A DNA stretch of 12,908 bases from JAXGTD01 sp040775095 (lineage in GTDB: Bacteria > Pseudomonadota > Gammaproteobacteria > Chromatiales > Chromatiaceae). The notes under the pieces were generated by a model, which saw only the letters and a list, made by a program, of their open reading frames with translations, was not told the origin of the DNA and searched no databases. Of the stretch, positions 1 to 7,000 are shown one piece after another. Numbering within the stretch: position 1 is the first letter of the stretch; the number at the start of each line of letters is the position of its first letter. The DNA lies in NCBI GenBank assembly GCA_040775095.1, contig JAXGTD010000123.1:1-12908 (forward strand), written 5' to 3'. The translations under genes were made by a program, and so were the position numbers.

Positions 1-122
1 AAGACCGTTCGAGAAATGTGAACGAGACTGCGGAGGCTGTAGCTGTAAAGCGGATTCAAGGCTTGATTGTAAAAGGCATGCGCTGTGTATTCGCCAGATC
101 CCGGATGCCCTGCATTCCAAGA
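1..122 (-). pseudogene. In-frame continuation of the methylase gene beyond the TGA, left edge open
   Basis: Reading on in the methylase frame past the TGA at 125-123 gives about 40 codons without another stop: SWNAGHPGSGEY, then TAHAFYNQALNPLYSYSLRS. From memory, the FYNQALN block with following aromatics is typical of DUF1156 methylases after the GW-WHH region, and family members tend to have a KLCRWN-like segment where this gene reads KL-stop-SWN. The stop therefore seems to sit where a cysteine codon (TGC/TGT) is expected. The simplest reading is a nonsense mutation or a sequencing error in a gene that continues left of the window. The catalytic motif and the partner helicase would lie there. 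Confidence 0.6.
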
Positions 123-124
123 TC
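97..124 (-). other. Stable inverted repeat beginning at the in-frame TGA
   Basis: In the mRNA (minus) sense, a hairpin starts at the second base of the TGA. GATC at 124-121 pairs with GATC at 100-97, two T-G wobbles follow, then GGA-(A bulge)-TGC pairs with GCATCC around a three-base AGG loop, giving about 12 paired positions. It has no T-run, so it is not an intrinsic terminator. It superficially resembles the placement of a bacterial SECIS hairpin, but the stem-to-loop distance (about 11 bases) is shorter than usual and no selenoprotein is known to me in this family. It may equally be chance structure within coding sequence. Confidence 0.35.
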
Positions 125-1805
125 AAAGCTTGCAGGCGTTGTCCGCCACCCACGGTATTTTTGCGGTAAGGTGTGAAATCGCTTCTGTTTTTCTTATCGC
201 ATTTCGCAAAAGCACAATGCCAAGAAGGCTTCTGGCTCCAAAGGCGTGATGCCAGAAGGACCAGCCAACATTCAGGATGAGGCTCCTCCCTTGATAACGC
301 GGAGGTCCACCTACATCAATTTTCATTACTGGCAACAGACCTTCTTCTTGCCAAAGCTGTAGGTTCTTTTCAACCAAAGCATCGACTGCTCTTTCTCGAC
401 CCTGGTCATCGGCGTTTACTTTGGCGAAGAACGTCGTTTCCCGACCGCCTTTCAGAGAGCTGGAGGTGATCCATTGAATGCAGTAAAGCCGCTCCTGAAA
501 GATATCATCCGACCGCGGCTTGAAGTCATGCTTCTCCCAACGACGAAGTCGGTTCGCTGTGTTGCCGTCGGCATCGCGATAATCGCCGCGCAGGGTCTTG
601 ATCGGTGTCAGATGGGTCCTGCCGTCCAGCTCATAGACCAGATTGCCGTCGCGTACCGTGCCTCGCTCGGCGTCCTGCATCTCGGCCGCCGAGACACCGG
701 ACATGATCTCGATATCAAAGCGTTTGTTGGCATGGTCCGGCACCAGCTTCGCGACGACGTTGCGATTTCGAGAGATCACCCAGCTCGGCGCCATCGGCAC
801 CATCCAGCCCGTCTCCGGGCAGCGGGTTTCCAGGCAGTAGAGATAGGCCTTGGCGCGGTTGCCTTTGCTGTCGTGCTCAATGCCCAGTTCGGTGATCTCC
901 CGATCCACCGCCTCGGCCACCTCGCGCTGTGCCCGCTCAATCTCGGCGCGCTGCTCGGGCGATGCACCAATGATGTTGAGCGCCCCCCAGGTCAGCATGC
1001 AGGCGATGGGGTTGAGGTCCGAGGCGTAGACATCGCAGCCCAGGCGCGCGGCCTCGAACGGGATCGAGCCGCCGCCGCAAAAAGTGTCGCCGACCTTGGG
1101 CCGGTGGCCGAAGCGCAGGATGCCGAGCTGCTCGACCAGTTCCTGATGGGATTGGGCCTGGATGCCGAAGCGGCCCAGATGGGCGTTTACCGCCGACCAG
1201 ATCGGGGCATAGAGCGCGGCCTGGTCCAGTTCCTCCGGGCGTTTGCACAGACCGGCGCGCTCCTCGTAGGTCGCGAAGGTCGCGAGGGCCTTGACCAGCA
1301 GGTCCAGCTTGTCGGCCGGGTCGATGTCGCGGCGCCAGCGCAGGCTGAGCCCGGGGTAGTCAGCGAGGTCGATCGGAAACTGGAGCCGGTCGATCTCCTC
1401 GGCGGTGTGCGCCTGCCCTTTGATGCTGTAGCTGAACGAGCGCCAGGGCTGCGCCAGTGCGACCCGCTCGGCGATGTCGGCGGGCTTGAGCCGGGGTTCG
1501 CGCCGCGCCAGCCCGCCCGCGTCGAAGGCCATCAGTTGCTCGAAGACCTCCAGATCCTTTTCGGCATCGTCGGTCTGCGGCAGCAGGCTGCCCAGCAGGA
1601 TGGCCCGCACCAGGATCAGCGGCTTGCGGCCCTTCCAGTAGGAGCCCAGAGCGGTCAGCGTCTGCCCGGCGCCGGCCTTGCGCTCGCGTTGGGCCTCGAA
1701 CGAGACCTTTTGCGCTGGGAACACCGCCTCGATCAGCGCCGGGGCGTCTCGCAGCGCAAAGGGCTCAAGCCCGGAACTGGTTGGTGCGGTGGCTGGCTGG
1801 TTCAT
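123..1805 (-). CDS. DUF1156 adenine-specific DNA methylase of Hma-type defence system, 560 aa, probably truncated by an in-frame TGA
   Basis: Predicted SAM-dependent N6-adenine DNA methyltransferase of the COG1743/DUF1156 type, expected to mark host DNA in a Helicase-Methylase-ATPase (Hma) anti-phage system. Seen: an N-terminal DUF1156 region (about residues 20-80) with SYWKGRKPLILVRA, SAM-binding motif I FCGGGSIPFEAARLG followed by DLNP (about residues 240-265), and a CLETRCPETGW zinc-ribbon-like segment (about 323-333). A late segment, NVGWSFWHHAFGARSLL, also fits the family. No D/N-PPY catalytic motif occurs before the stop. Relatives are usually 900-1000 residues, so the 560-residue product should be inactive unless the stop is bypassed. 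The frame continues with family-like sequence past the TGA to the window edge. The ATG overlaps the vapC stop as ATGA. Bases 1-540 are about 50% GC by hand count, against 60-73% in lines sampled upstream within the gene, hinting at a mosaic 3' end. Confidence 0.85.
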   Translation of the reverse strand: MNQPATAPTSSGLEPFALRDAPALIEAVFPAQKVSFEAQRERKAGAGQTLTALGSYWKGRKPLILVRAILLGSLLPQTDDAEKDLEVFEQLMAFDAGGLARREPRLKPADIAERVALAQPWRSFSYSIKGQAHTAEEIDRLQFPIDLADYPGLSLRWRRDIDPADKLDLLVKALATFATYEERAGLCKRPEELDQAALYAPIWSAVNAHLGRFGIQAQSHQELVEQLGILRFGHRPKVGDTFCGGGSIPFEAARLGCDVYASDLNPIACMLTWGALNIIGASPEQRAEIERAQREVAEAVDREITELGIEHDSKGNRAKAYLYCLETRCPETGWMVPMAPSWVISRNRNVVAKLVPDHANKRFDIEIMSGVSAAEMQDAERGTVRDGNLVYELDGRTHLTPIKTLRGDYRDADGNTANRLRRWEKHDFKPRSDDIFQERLYCIQWITSSSLKGGRETTFFAKVNADDQGRERAVDALVEKNLQLWQEEGLLPVMKIDVGGPPRYQGRSLILNVGWSFWHHAFGARSLLGIVLLRNAIRKTEAISHLTAKIPWVADNACKL

Positions 1806-2239
1806 GCGGGGGTATCGCCTCGGGCGGTGGGGTCGTCGGGCGGCGGCTGTCGAATCCAGTCTTCCAGCGGAAGGTCTGGAAAACGGCGGAAGTGTCGGAG
1901 GTTGCCGGTAGCCAGCTCGGCGCCATGGACAAGGGCGATGGCCGCGATCATCAGGTCGGCATCGGCCAGGGTCTCGCCGCCGCGGCGCAAGGTTGCCTTG
2001 TGCTGGCCGAACTGCCGCGCGGCGGCTCGGTCCAGCCCCAGGATGTCGAGCGTGCTGAGGAGGTCCGCGACCAGCGCGCGGGCCTGCTGGGGGTGCGCCG
2101 ACTTGGCGGCGCCATATTCCAGCTCACAGGCGGTGTTCCAGGTGGTGACGACGCGTGCCTGGGTGTGTCGGCGCCACTGCAGGACGCGCGGGTTGCCAAG
2201 CAGGATCTCGATGCAGACGTCCGTGTCCAGCACCTTCAC
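1802..2239 (-). CDS. vapC: VapC-family PIN-domain ribonuclease toxin
   Basis: Predicted Mg-dependent endoribonuclease toxin of a type II toxin-antitoxin pair, cytoplasmic, acting on RNA and held inactive by the RHH protein encoded just upstream. Seen: a 145-residue PIN domain with LDTD at the N terminus (D5, D7), E39 in CELEYGA, D93 and D95 in LADADLMIA, and N113 in ATGNLRHF where many homologues have D or N. The acidic set needed for catalysis looks intact. The start codon is GTG at 2239, overlapping the antitoxin stop as GTGA. The stop overlaps the methylase ATG as ATGA, so all three genes are probably translationally coupled. Length and layout are normal for VapC/FitB. Placing the toxin directly in front of a defence methylase is the unusual point. 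Confidence 0.9.
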   Translation of the reverse strand: MKVLDTDVCIEILLGNPRVLQWRRHTQARVVTTWNTACELEYGAAKSAHPQQARALVADLLSTLDILGLDRAAARQFGQHKATLRRGGETLADADLMIAAIALVHGAELATGNLRHFRRFPDLPLEDWIRQPPPDDPTARGDTPA

Positions 2240-2526
2240 AGATCGACCTCGCGGCCTTCGGTGCGAGCCTCGTAGATATCAGCGACCAGGGTATCCAGCG
2301 CCGCGTCGCCGCCCGGCCAGCGGCCCCCCAATCGTTCCCAGGCGGCAAGCTGCGCGTTGCGTTCGGTTTCGACGACGCTCGCGGGCGGCGCAAGGTTGTC
2401 TGCGGCCAATGCCTTTTCCAGCAGGATAATCGCCTCACTGTTCACGCTGCGACGCTGCTCCCGGGCACGCTGGCGGAGTCGCTCCAGCAGATCATCGGGC
2501 ATGTTCTTGAGGGTCAAGGATGACAT
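2236..2526 (-). CDS. vapB: VapB/FitA-like ribbon-helix-helix antitoxin
   Basis: Predicted DNA-binding antitoxin of the Arc/FitA ribbon-helix-helix class. The N terminus MSSLTLKNMPDDLLERLRQR supplies the beta strand and first helix, and RSVNSEAIILLEKAL the second helix. The C-terminal tail, ending TEGREVDL, would occupy the VapC active site. I chose the ATG at 2526 (96 residues) rather than an in-frame ATG 33 bases upstream because GAGG lies about 10 bases before it, it matches the usual family start, and the upstream ATG falls inside the operator palindrome. The gene has its own promoter and operator immediately upstream and overlaps vapC by GTGA, the usual layout of an autoregulated TA operon. 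Confidence 0.88.
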   Translation of the reverse strand: MSSLTLKNMPDDLLERLRQRAREQRRSVNSEAIILLEKALAADNLAPPASVVETERNAQLAAWERLGGRWPGGDAALDTLVADIYEARTEGREVDL

Positions 2527-2550
2527 GGGCGGAAACCTCGTCTCGGTGCT

Positions 2551-2570
2551 TGCAACCATTTTTGGTTGCA
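2551..2570. promoter_or_regulatory. Perfect inverted repeat, likely VapBC operator
   Basis: TGCAACCA and TGGTTGCA form a perfect palindrome with 8-base arms around TTTT, 24 bases upstream of the vapB ATG. It covers the predicted -10 box. FitAB/VapBC complexes repress their own promoters through such inverted repeats, so this is the best candidate site for autoregulation. Binding is inferred. Confidence 0.65.
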
Positions 2571-2587
2571 GGCGTCGCGGGCGTCAA
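2558..2587 (-). promoter_or_regulatory. Putative sigma70 promoter of vapBC-methylase
   Basis: On the minus strand TTGACG (2587-2582) is followed after 18 bases by AAAAAT (2563-2558), a 5/6 and a 4/6 match to sigma70 boxes. Transcription would begin near 2550 and give a short leader before vapB. The -10 lies inside the palindrome, which would let the TA complex repress transcription. Because vapB, vapC and the methylase gene overlap, this promoter would also drive the methylase. Confidence 0.4.
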
Positions 2588-2618
2588 TGCGGCGCGCGCG
2601 GCTGCGGGCCGCGCTGGT

Positions 2619-2742
2619 GGCGGGATGCGCTGCGGTTTCGGCGGGATGCGCTTCGCTTTCGGCGGGATGCGCTGCGCTTTCCCGCCCTACGGTTCTACGG
2701 TTCTTCGCTTTCGGCGGGATGCGCTTCGCTTTCCCGCCCTAC
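2619..2742. repeat. Cluster of four REP-like units, three in exact 21-base tandem
   Basis: Units start at 2619, 2640, 2661 and 2713, each beginning GGCGGGATGCGCTKCG (K = G or T). The first three follow one another with an exact 21-base period. Units three and four carry the full palindrome, in which GGCGGGA pairs with the later TCCCGCC and the units end in CTAC. They are interspersed REP-type palindromes of the kind scattered between genes in high-GC proteobacteria. Short ORFs across them (RDALRF-like repeats) are artefacts. The cluster lies between the MNT/small-ORF pair and the vapB promoter and may end upstream transcripts or stabilise mRNA. Confidence 0.85.
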
Positions 2743-2861
2743 CGCCCTGCGGTTCTCAGCATCGATTCCACGGCGGTTTGCAAACGCGACAAATGTTGCT
2801 CGATCACACCTTTTATCGTGACCGGATCGATCTCACCAAGATACGCACAATGCTTGCTCAC
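2739..2861 (-). CDS. Small ORF (40 aa) coupled to the nucleotidyltransferase gene, possibly a truncated partner
   Basis: A GTG at 2861 overlaps the nucleotidyltransferase stop as GTGA and opens a 40-codon frame beginning MSKHCAYLGEIDPVTIKGVI and ending in TAGR-stop. The TAG stop lies inside the REP-like unit at 2713-2742. MNT genes are commonly followed by an overlapping HEPN (HepT) partner, so this is the right place and overlap for a partner gene. The peptide is far too short for HEPN and I do not recognise its family. It may be the stump of a partner cut off by REP insertion, or a genuine small protein. It was too short for routine ORF calling. Confidence 0.4.
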   Translation of the reverse strand: MSKHCAYLGEIDPVTIKGVIEQHLSRLQTAVESMLRTAGR

Positions 2862-3148
2862 AGATCGACGGCCTCTGCCAACACGTCGGCCCGCATGTGG
2901 CGATTGAGCTCATGTTCGGGTATTAGGTCGACCCGACGACCGGTGATACAAGCCAGGCGCTCCGCCAGCGGCAGCCGTTGTTTAAAAAGGTCATAACCCC
3001 GCGGCAGATCGACAAGAAAATCCACGTCGCTGTCCGCAGTTTCTTGGCCCCGTGCCACTGAGCCGAAGACGCGGATACGACGGGCGCCATAATCTCTGGC
3101 GGCGGCAGCGATGGCTTCACGTTGCGCTTGCAGGTCTTCAAGCAGCAT
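2858..3148 (-). CDS. MNT-type nucleotidyltransferase (MntA-like), 96 aa
   Basis: Minimal nucleotidyltransferase of the pol-beta superfamily. Characterised MntA antitoxins AMPylate the HEPN toxin HepT to neutralise it. Seen: the catalytic signature GSVARG at residues 29-34, D41 and D43 in SDSDVDFLVD-type context (ADSDVDFLVD here), and a third acidic residue D74 in RRVDLIP. These are the metal-binding residues and look intact. I prefer the ATG at 3148 because 96 residues is the normal length and the upstream extension to 3226 is unlike the family. No full HEPN gene is visible; only a 40-codon ORF follows with GTGA overlap, so the toxin partner is missing or truncated. It lies between the DUF3780 and VapB genes on the same strand. 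Precise role here is unknown. Confidence 0.85.
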   Translation of the reverse strand: MLLEDLQAQREAIAAAARDYGARRIRVFGSVARGQETADSDVDFLVDLPRGYDLFKQRLPLAERLACITGRRVDLIPEHELNRHMRADVLAEAVDL

Positions 3149-3170
3149 TTTCAACTCGTCATCGTTCTTG

Positions 3171-3215
3171 CGCCCTTCAGGGCGGGCTGTTAACGGAACA
3201 CAGGCACATCTGTGT
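3171..3215. repeat. Two short inverted repeats in the leader of the nucleotidyltransferase gene
   Basis: CGCCCT at 3171-3176 and AGGGCG at 3179-3184 form a tight six-base hairpin about 22 bases upstream of the ATG at 3148. ACACAG at 3198-3203 and CTGTGT at 3210-3215 form a second one with a six-base spacer. Either could be a regulatory hairpin or operator in the 138-base gap after the DUF3780 gene. Neither has a T-run. Chance occurrence is possible. Confidence 0.3.
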
Positions 3216-3286
3216 CTGCCCGGCAAGGGTAGCCTGCATCTGACTACGGCGCTGGAACTTGTCGCCGGACACCATAGAAGACCGAC

Positions 3287-3892
3287 TCAATCGAAGAGTC
3301 CAAGGTTCCCCTGGGGGCCATCACCGCCTTGTGGTCGACGCAGCTCGCGAGCCTTGAGCAGCTCGTTCTGCGCCACGTCACCGAGCGCATAGCGCAACGC
3401 GACCCGCCAGCCGTGATCGCCGTCTTGAATACCGCCGGTGGCCATCGCCGTCATGCCGAACAGCCACCAGCGCTCTTCGGGGCGCAGCCCCAGCCAATTG
3501 CGCACGGCGATGCGGATCTTCTCGGGTTCGAGCTTCTCGACCGCCCAGGCCAGGATGCACAGCTCCTTGCCGAGCAGGCGGTCGACCGGGTTGTCGCCGA
3601 CCTTCCAGGTGCCCGTGGCCAGGTTGTGCTCCTTCAGGCGGGCGTTGAAGGCGCGCTGCACCTCGGCGCGGATGGCCGTCCAGCGTGGGCGTGGCAGCAG
3701 CGCGCGATCGAGGATCTGCTCCGGCGCGGCGCCCGCACCCATCCCTAAGTGCTCGCTGATGAGCACGGCGGCGGTGTTGCCGCGCGGGATGGTCACGATG
3801 AAGTGGTGCGGGTCGGAGGTGGCCGGCATGCCAAAGCCCAGGGTGCGGTGGGCATGCGCCTTGCGTCCGCTCGATTCGTGTTTGTCTGGCAA
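3287..3892 (-). CDS. DUF3780 protein, Hma-type defence system accessory, 201 aa
   Basis: Matches what I recall of the anti-phage-associated DUF3780 family: LGFGMP near residues 18-23, DPHHFIVTIP at about 27-36, a central helix-rich region with WKVGDNPVDRLLGKEL, then RPEERWWLFGMT and a short Asn/Gly-rich tail. Its biochemical role is unknown to me. It is encoded with DUF499 ATPases and DUF1156 methylases, which is exactly its context here. The only start that keeps the N terminus before LGFG is TTG at 3892, with a weak purine-rich GAGAAG about 4 bases upstream. The frame is open further upstream without an ATG or GTG nearby. A pair of REP-like palindromes separates it from the DUF499 gene; the gene looks intact. 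Confidence 0.8.
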   Translation of the reverse strand: MPDKHESSGRKAHAHRTLGFGMPATSDPHHFIVTIPRGNTAAVLISEHLGMGAGAAPEQILDRALLPRPRWTAIRAEVQRAFNARLKEHNLATGTWKVGDNPVDRLLGKELCILAWAVEKLEPEKIRIAVRNWLGLRPEERWWLFGMTAMATGGIQDGDHGWRVALRYALGDVAQNELLKARELRRPQGGDGPQGNLGLFD

Positions 3893-3925
3893 ACTGCTTC
3901 TCGGATTGAGTGTTGCGGTGCGTCC

Positions 3926-3994
3926 GGCGGGATGCGCTGCGCTTTCCCGACCTACGGTCTTCGGCGGGATGCGCTTCGCTTTCCCGCCCTACGC
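3926..3994. repeat. Pair of REP-like palindromes between DUF499 and DUF3780 genes
   Basis: Units at 3926-3957 and 3963-3994 have the same GGCGGGATGCGCTKCGC core and CCCGNCCTAC tail as the cluster at 2619-2742, with the same orientation. They fill most of the 118-base gap between the DUF499 stop and the DUF3780 start. They may act as an mRNA-stabilising or attenuating hairpin inside the operon. Confidence 0.85.
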
Positions 3995-4010
3995 GGTTAT
4001 TCGGCTCTTG

Positions 4011-7000
4011 CTAGTCCTGAACCACGTCTCCGGCCGATAGCCTGACTCCGGCCATCTCGGCAAACTGCTTGAGGCTGAAGCCGTCGCCGAAGTCGATCCC
4101 GCCGCGCACGGTCACCTGCACGCCGGCGCGCTCGTCGCCGATGGCCTCGCGCACGCCGCGGATGGCGGTCTCGATGGCGGCGGGGGTGAGCGCGCGTTCG
4201 TTGAAGCGGATCTGTACCCCGTGCTCGCCCTCGCCGATCACGATCGTCACGCCCCGCAACAGGATGTCGGCGCGATCCCCGAAGCTGTTGACGATGCCGA
4301 AGACCTTGTCGGTGTTGTCGATGGCGATGCGCTTGCTCTCGGGGATGCGGGCCGGCTTGGCGTCGTCGATGATGACGCGCTCATCGCCGTCGGCCGGGAT
4401 CTGAATCCTGGCCGCCTTCTCGACCTCCCCGGCCTTGGCGGCGACGAGGAGGGTACAGGCATGGTGTGGCACCGCAAAGGGTTCGCTGTAGCGGGTGCCT
4501 TCCTTGGGGTTGGTTCCATCCAGACTGTAGCGCAGCTCGGCCGCCGGGGTGCAGCGCAGCTCCAGCCTGCGACCGTCGGCGATCTTGTGCAGCTCATGGC
4601 GGATGGTGAGGTCGGCCGTCCAGCGCGTCGGCTCGCCGGTCTCGTACTGGCCGCTGCTGTCGACGGCGATGAAGTACAGCGTCGCCTCGGTGGTGCGGTA
4701 GTCTTCCAGGTCCTGCACCTGTTCGTCTTGTTCACTGACCGCGTTGGTCTTGAGCACGTAGACGCGTGGGCTGTCGCCGGCATTGCGCGGGGTCAGCGAG
4801 AGCGTGGTCTCGCCGGTGTCGCGACTGGTACCGAGGGCGATGACGTTGACCGAGGTCTTCTCGGCCGGGAACGGTCCCTTCTCGATCTGTCCGTCGGCGT
4901 GCTGCCGCCAGCGGCCCTGCTTGAGCGCCTCGTCGCGCAGCACCTCCAGGCCGCGGGCGCCGGGCAGCCAGGGCCAGGTGGGGTCGGTCTTGGCGCGCAT
5001 GAGCAGATCGCGCCAGGGTACGCGCCGATCCGAGGCGGGCCAGAGGTAGGTCTCGGCCATGGCCCAGTAGCTCGGCAACTCGCCGGGCATGTCGAGGGCG
5101 AGCTTGTTGTCGCAACGTCCGCTGGCGAGCAGCCTTTCGATCTGTGACTCGGCGGCATGCTCGCCGTCACCGAAACTCAGGCCATTGTCGATGGTGGCCA
5201 TGACCAGCTCGCCTTCGCCGCCCGGAAAAAACAACCGATTGTAGGCGCCGGAGACGGCCTTGGTGAAGCGCTCCTCCAGCTCTTCGAGCTTGTCGCGGGC
5301 CTCGTCGTAGAGGGTGTCGCCGGGCTTGAGGACGGAATGGATCTTCTCGATCGCATAGAGCTCGCGCAGCCGCGCCTCGACCTCGTTGGCCAGGTGGCTG
5401 TCGTTGCCGGACAGGATCAGGACGTTGTTCTTCTCTTGCTGGAATTCGTAGAAGTTGCGGATCGCCTCCGGCGGCGTGCGCCCGTCCGGCTGCACCACCA
5501 GCAGGATGCGGCTGCCGGACAACTTCACGTCGTCCAGGCGCGGCATGATCTGCACCTCTTGGTAGGCGGCCCGGGACTTGCTCTGCGCCTTGAACAGGCC
5601 GGTCAGGCGGTTGATCAGCGCCTGTTCCAGCTTGGGCGCCGGTACCTGCCGGGCGTCGCGCTCGATGCGCCGGCCGAGGTTCTCGGTCTCCTTGAAATAG
5701 AACAGCTCGCCCTCGCGGTGCAGATACCAGGCGCGGTCGCGCAGGCGCTCCAAACCGGCCAGGAATTCGTCGGCCTTGCGGTTGGGGGCGGCCAGGTATT
5801 CGATGATCTCGGCCTGGGTCAGGCCGCTGTGGGCACCGACCGAGCGCGATAGCGAGGCGGACAGGACCAGTTTGGCAACCTGGGCTGCGGCATCGCCGCC
5901 GAGGTCGCCGTCGATCTCCTCGGCGCGGGCGTTGCCGTGGTCGGCGATGTCGTTGACCACCGCCGGCAGCAGGGCCGGATTGACACGCTGGATCTCGTCG
6001 CGCACCTCGGTGTCGTTCAGGTCCAGGTGTTGGGTGCCGATGAGGAAGACGTCGTTGGCGTCACGGTTCCAGACGCTACGCAACAGCCGGGCGGTGAACT
6101 GCATCAGGCCGCGGGTCTGGCGAAAGCCCTCGTTCTCCTTGAACAGGGCCACCAGGTTTTTGAAGGAGGGATGGAACGGGTAGGTCTCGCGGACCTCCTC
6201 GGCCACCTCTTCCATGGCGCGGGCGGTGATGTAGCCGCCGTCTTCGGCCGCCTTGACCTGCTCGGCGAAGGCCTCCGCCACCGAGTCGACGATGGAGGCT
6301 CCCGGCAGCTCGGTGAACAGGCGTTTCTTGAGGATCTGGTAGATCTCGTTGCCGGCGAGCTGCACCGGCGTGATGGTCTGCGCCTGGCGGCGGGACTCTT
6401 GCTGCAGGTTGGACATGACCCGCGCCAGGTCCTTGGTCTGCGCGTCGTAGCTGCCGGCGAGGTTGGCGATGACCACGCAGCAGCGCGGCAGCCTGATCGC
6501 GGCGGTGAGCAGATTGCTCAGGCTGTAGGTGACGACATCGGCCAGCGAGCCCTTGCCGACGGCGCGGGTGGTGGCATTGAGCAGATACGGGGGCAGCTCG
6601 TCGAGCAGGATCAGGGTGGGTGTCTCGCCGATGATCTCGAGCCATTTGGCCTCGTCGACCCCGCGCGGACCATCGACCCAGTGGGGGCGAATCCGCTCCG
6701 CCTGCCCAAGCTGCCCGGCGATCTCGCCCCAGATGTAATGATCCGGGTCGTTGCGACCGTTGAAGGCGGCGATGCGCGCGGGGCCGAAGTCGAGCCGCTC
6801 GGCCAGTTCCGGCGGCAGCACCTCGGCGCGCAGGTGCGGATGCCTCGCCAGCAGGCCGAAGGCGGTCATCATGTGCGTTTTGCCACCGCCCATCGCCTGG
6901 GCCAACTCGAAGGCGGCCTGGTCGGACTTGCCGGCAAGGCGTAGCAGCCCCTCGCGGAAGAGCGCATCCATGCCCGCGGTGACGTAGTTGCGGGCGAAGA

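Noticed and set aside
474..2429. Long plus-strand open frame of 651 codons opposite the methylase, vapC and vapB genes
   Set aside because: It mirrors three well-supported minus-strand genes, shows no family motifs and reflects stop-poor antisense frames in high-GC DNA.
2619..2742. CRISPR-like array of short repeats
   Set aside because: Repeats are contiguous or irregularly spaced with no unique spacers, and they are REP-type palindromes also present at 3926-3994.
2739..2861. HEPN (HepT/DUF86) toxin as partner of the nucleotidyltransferase
   Set aside because: Only 40 codons are open and no RX4-6H active-site motif is visible, so a functional HEPN call is not supportable.
2357..2996. Plus-strand ORFs with RDALRF or AGCASLS repeats
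   Set aside because: They arise from reading the REP-like units and change frame with the units; this is a common annotation artefact.
4221..6944. Several plus-strand open frames opposite the DUF499 gene
   Set aside because: They are shadows of a complete ATPase with Walker motifs; the peptides are Val/Gly/Leu-rich without domain features.
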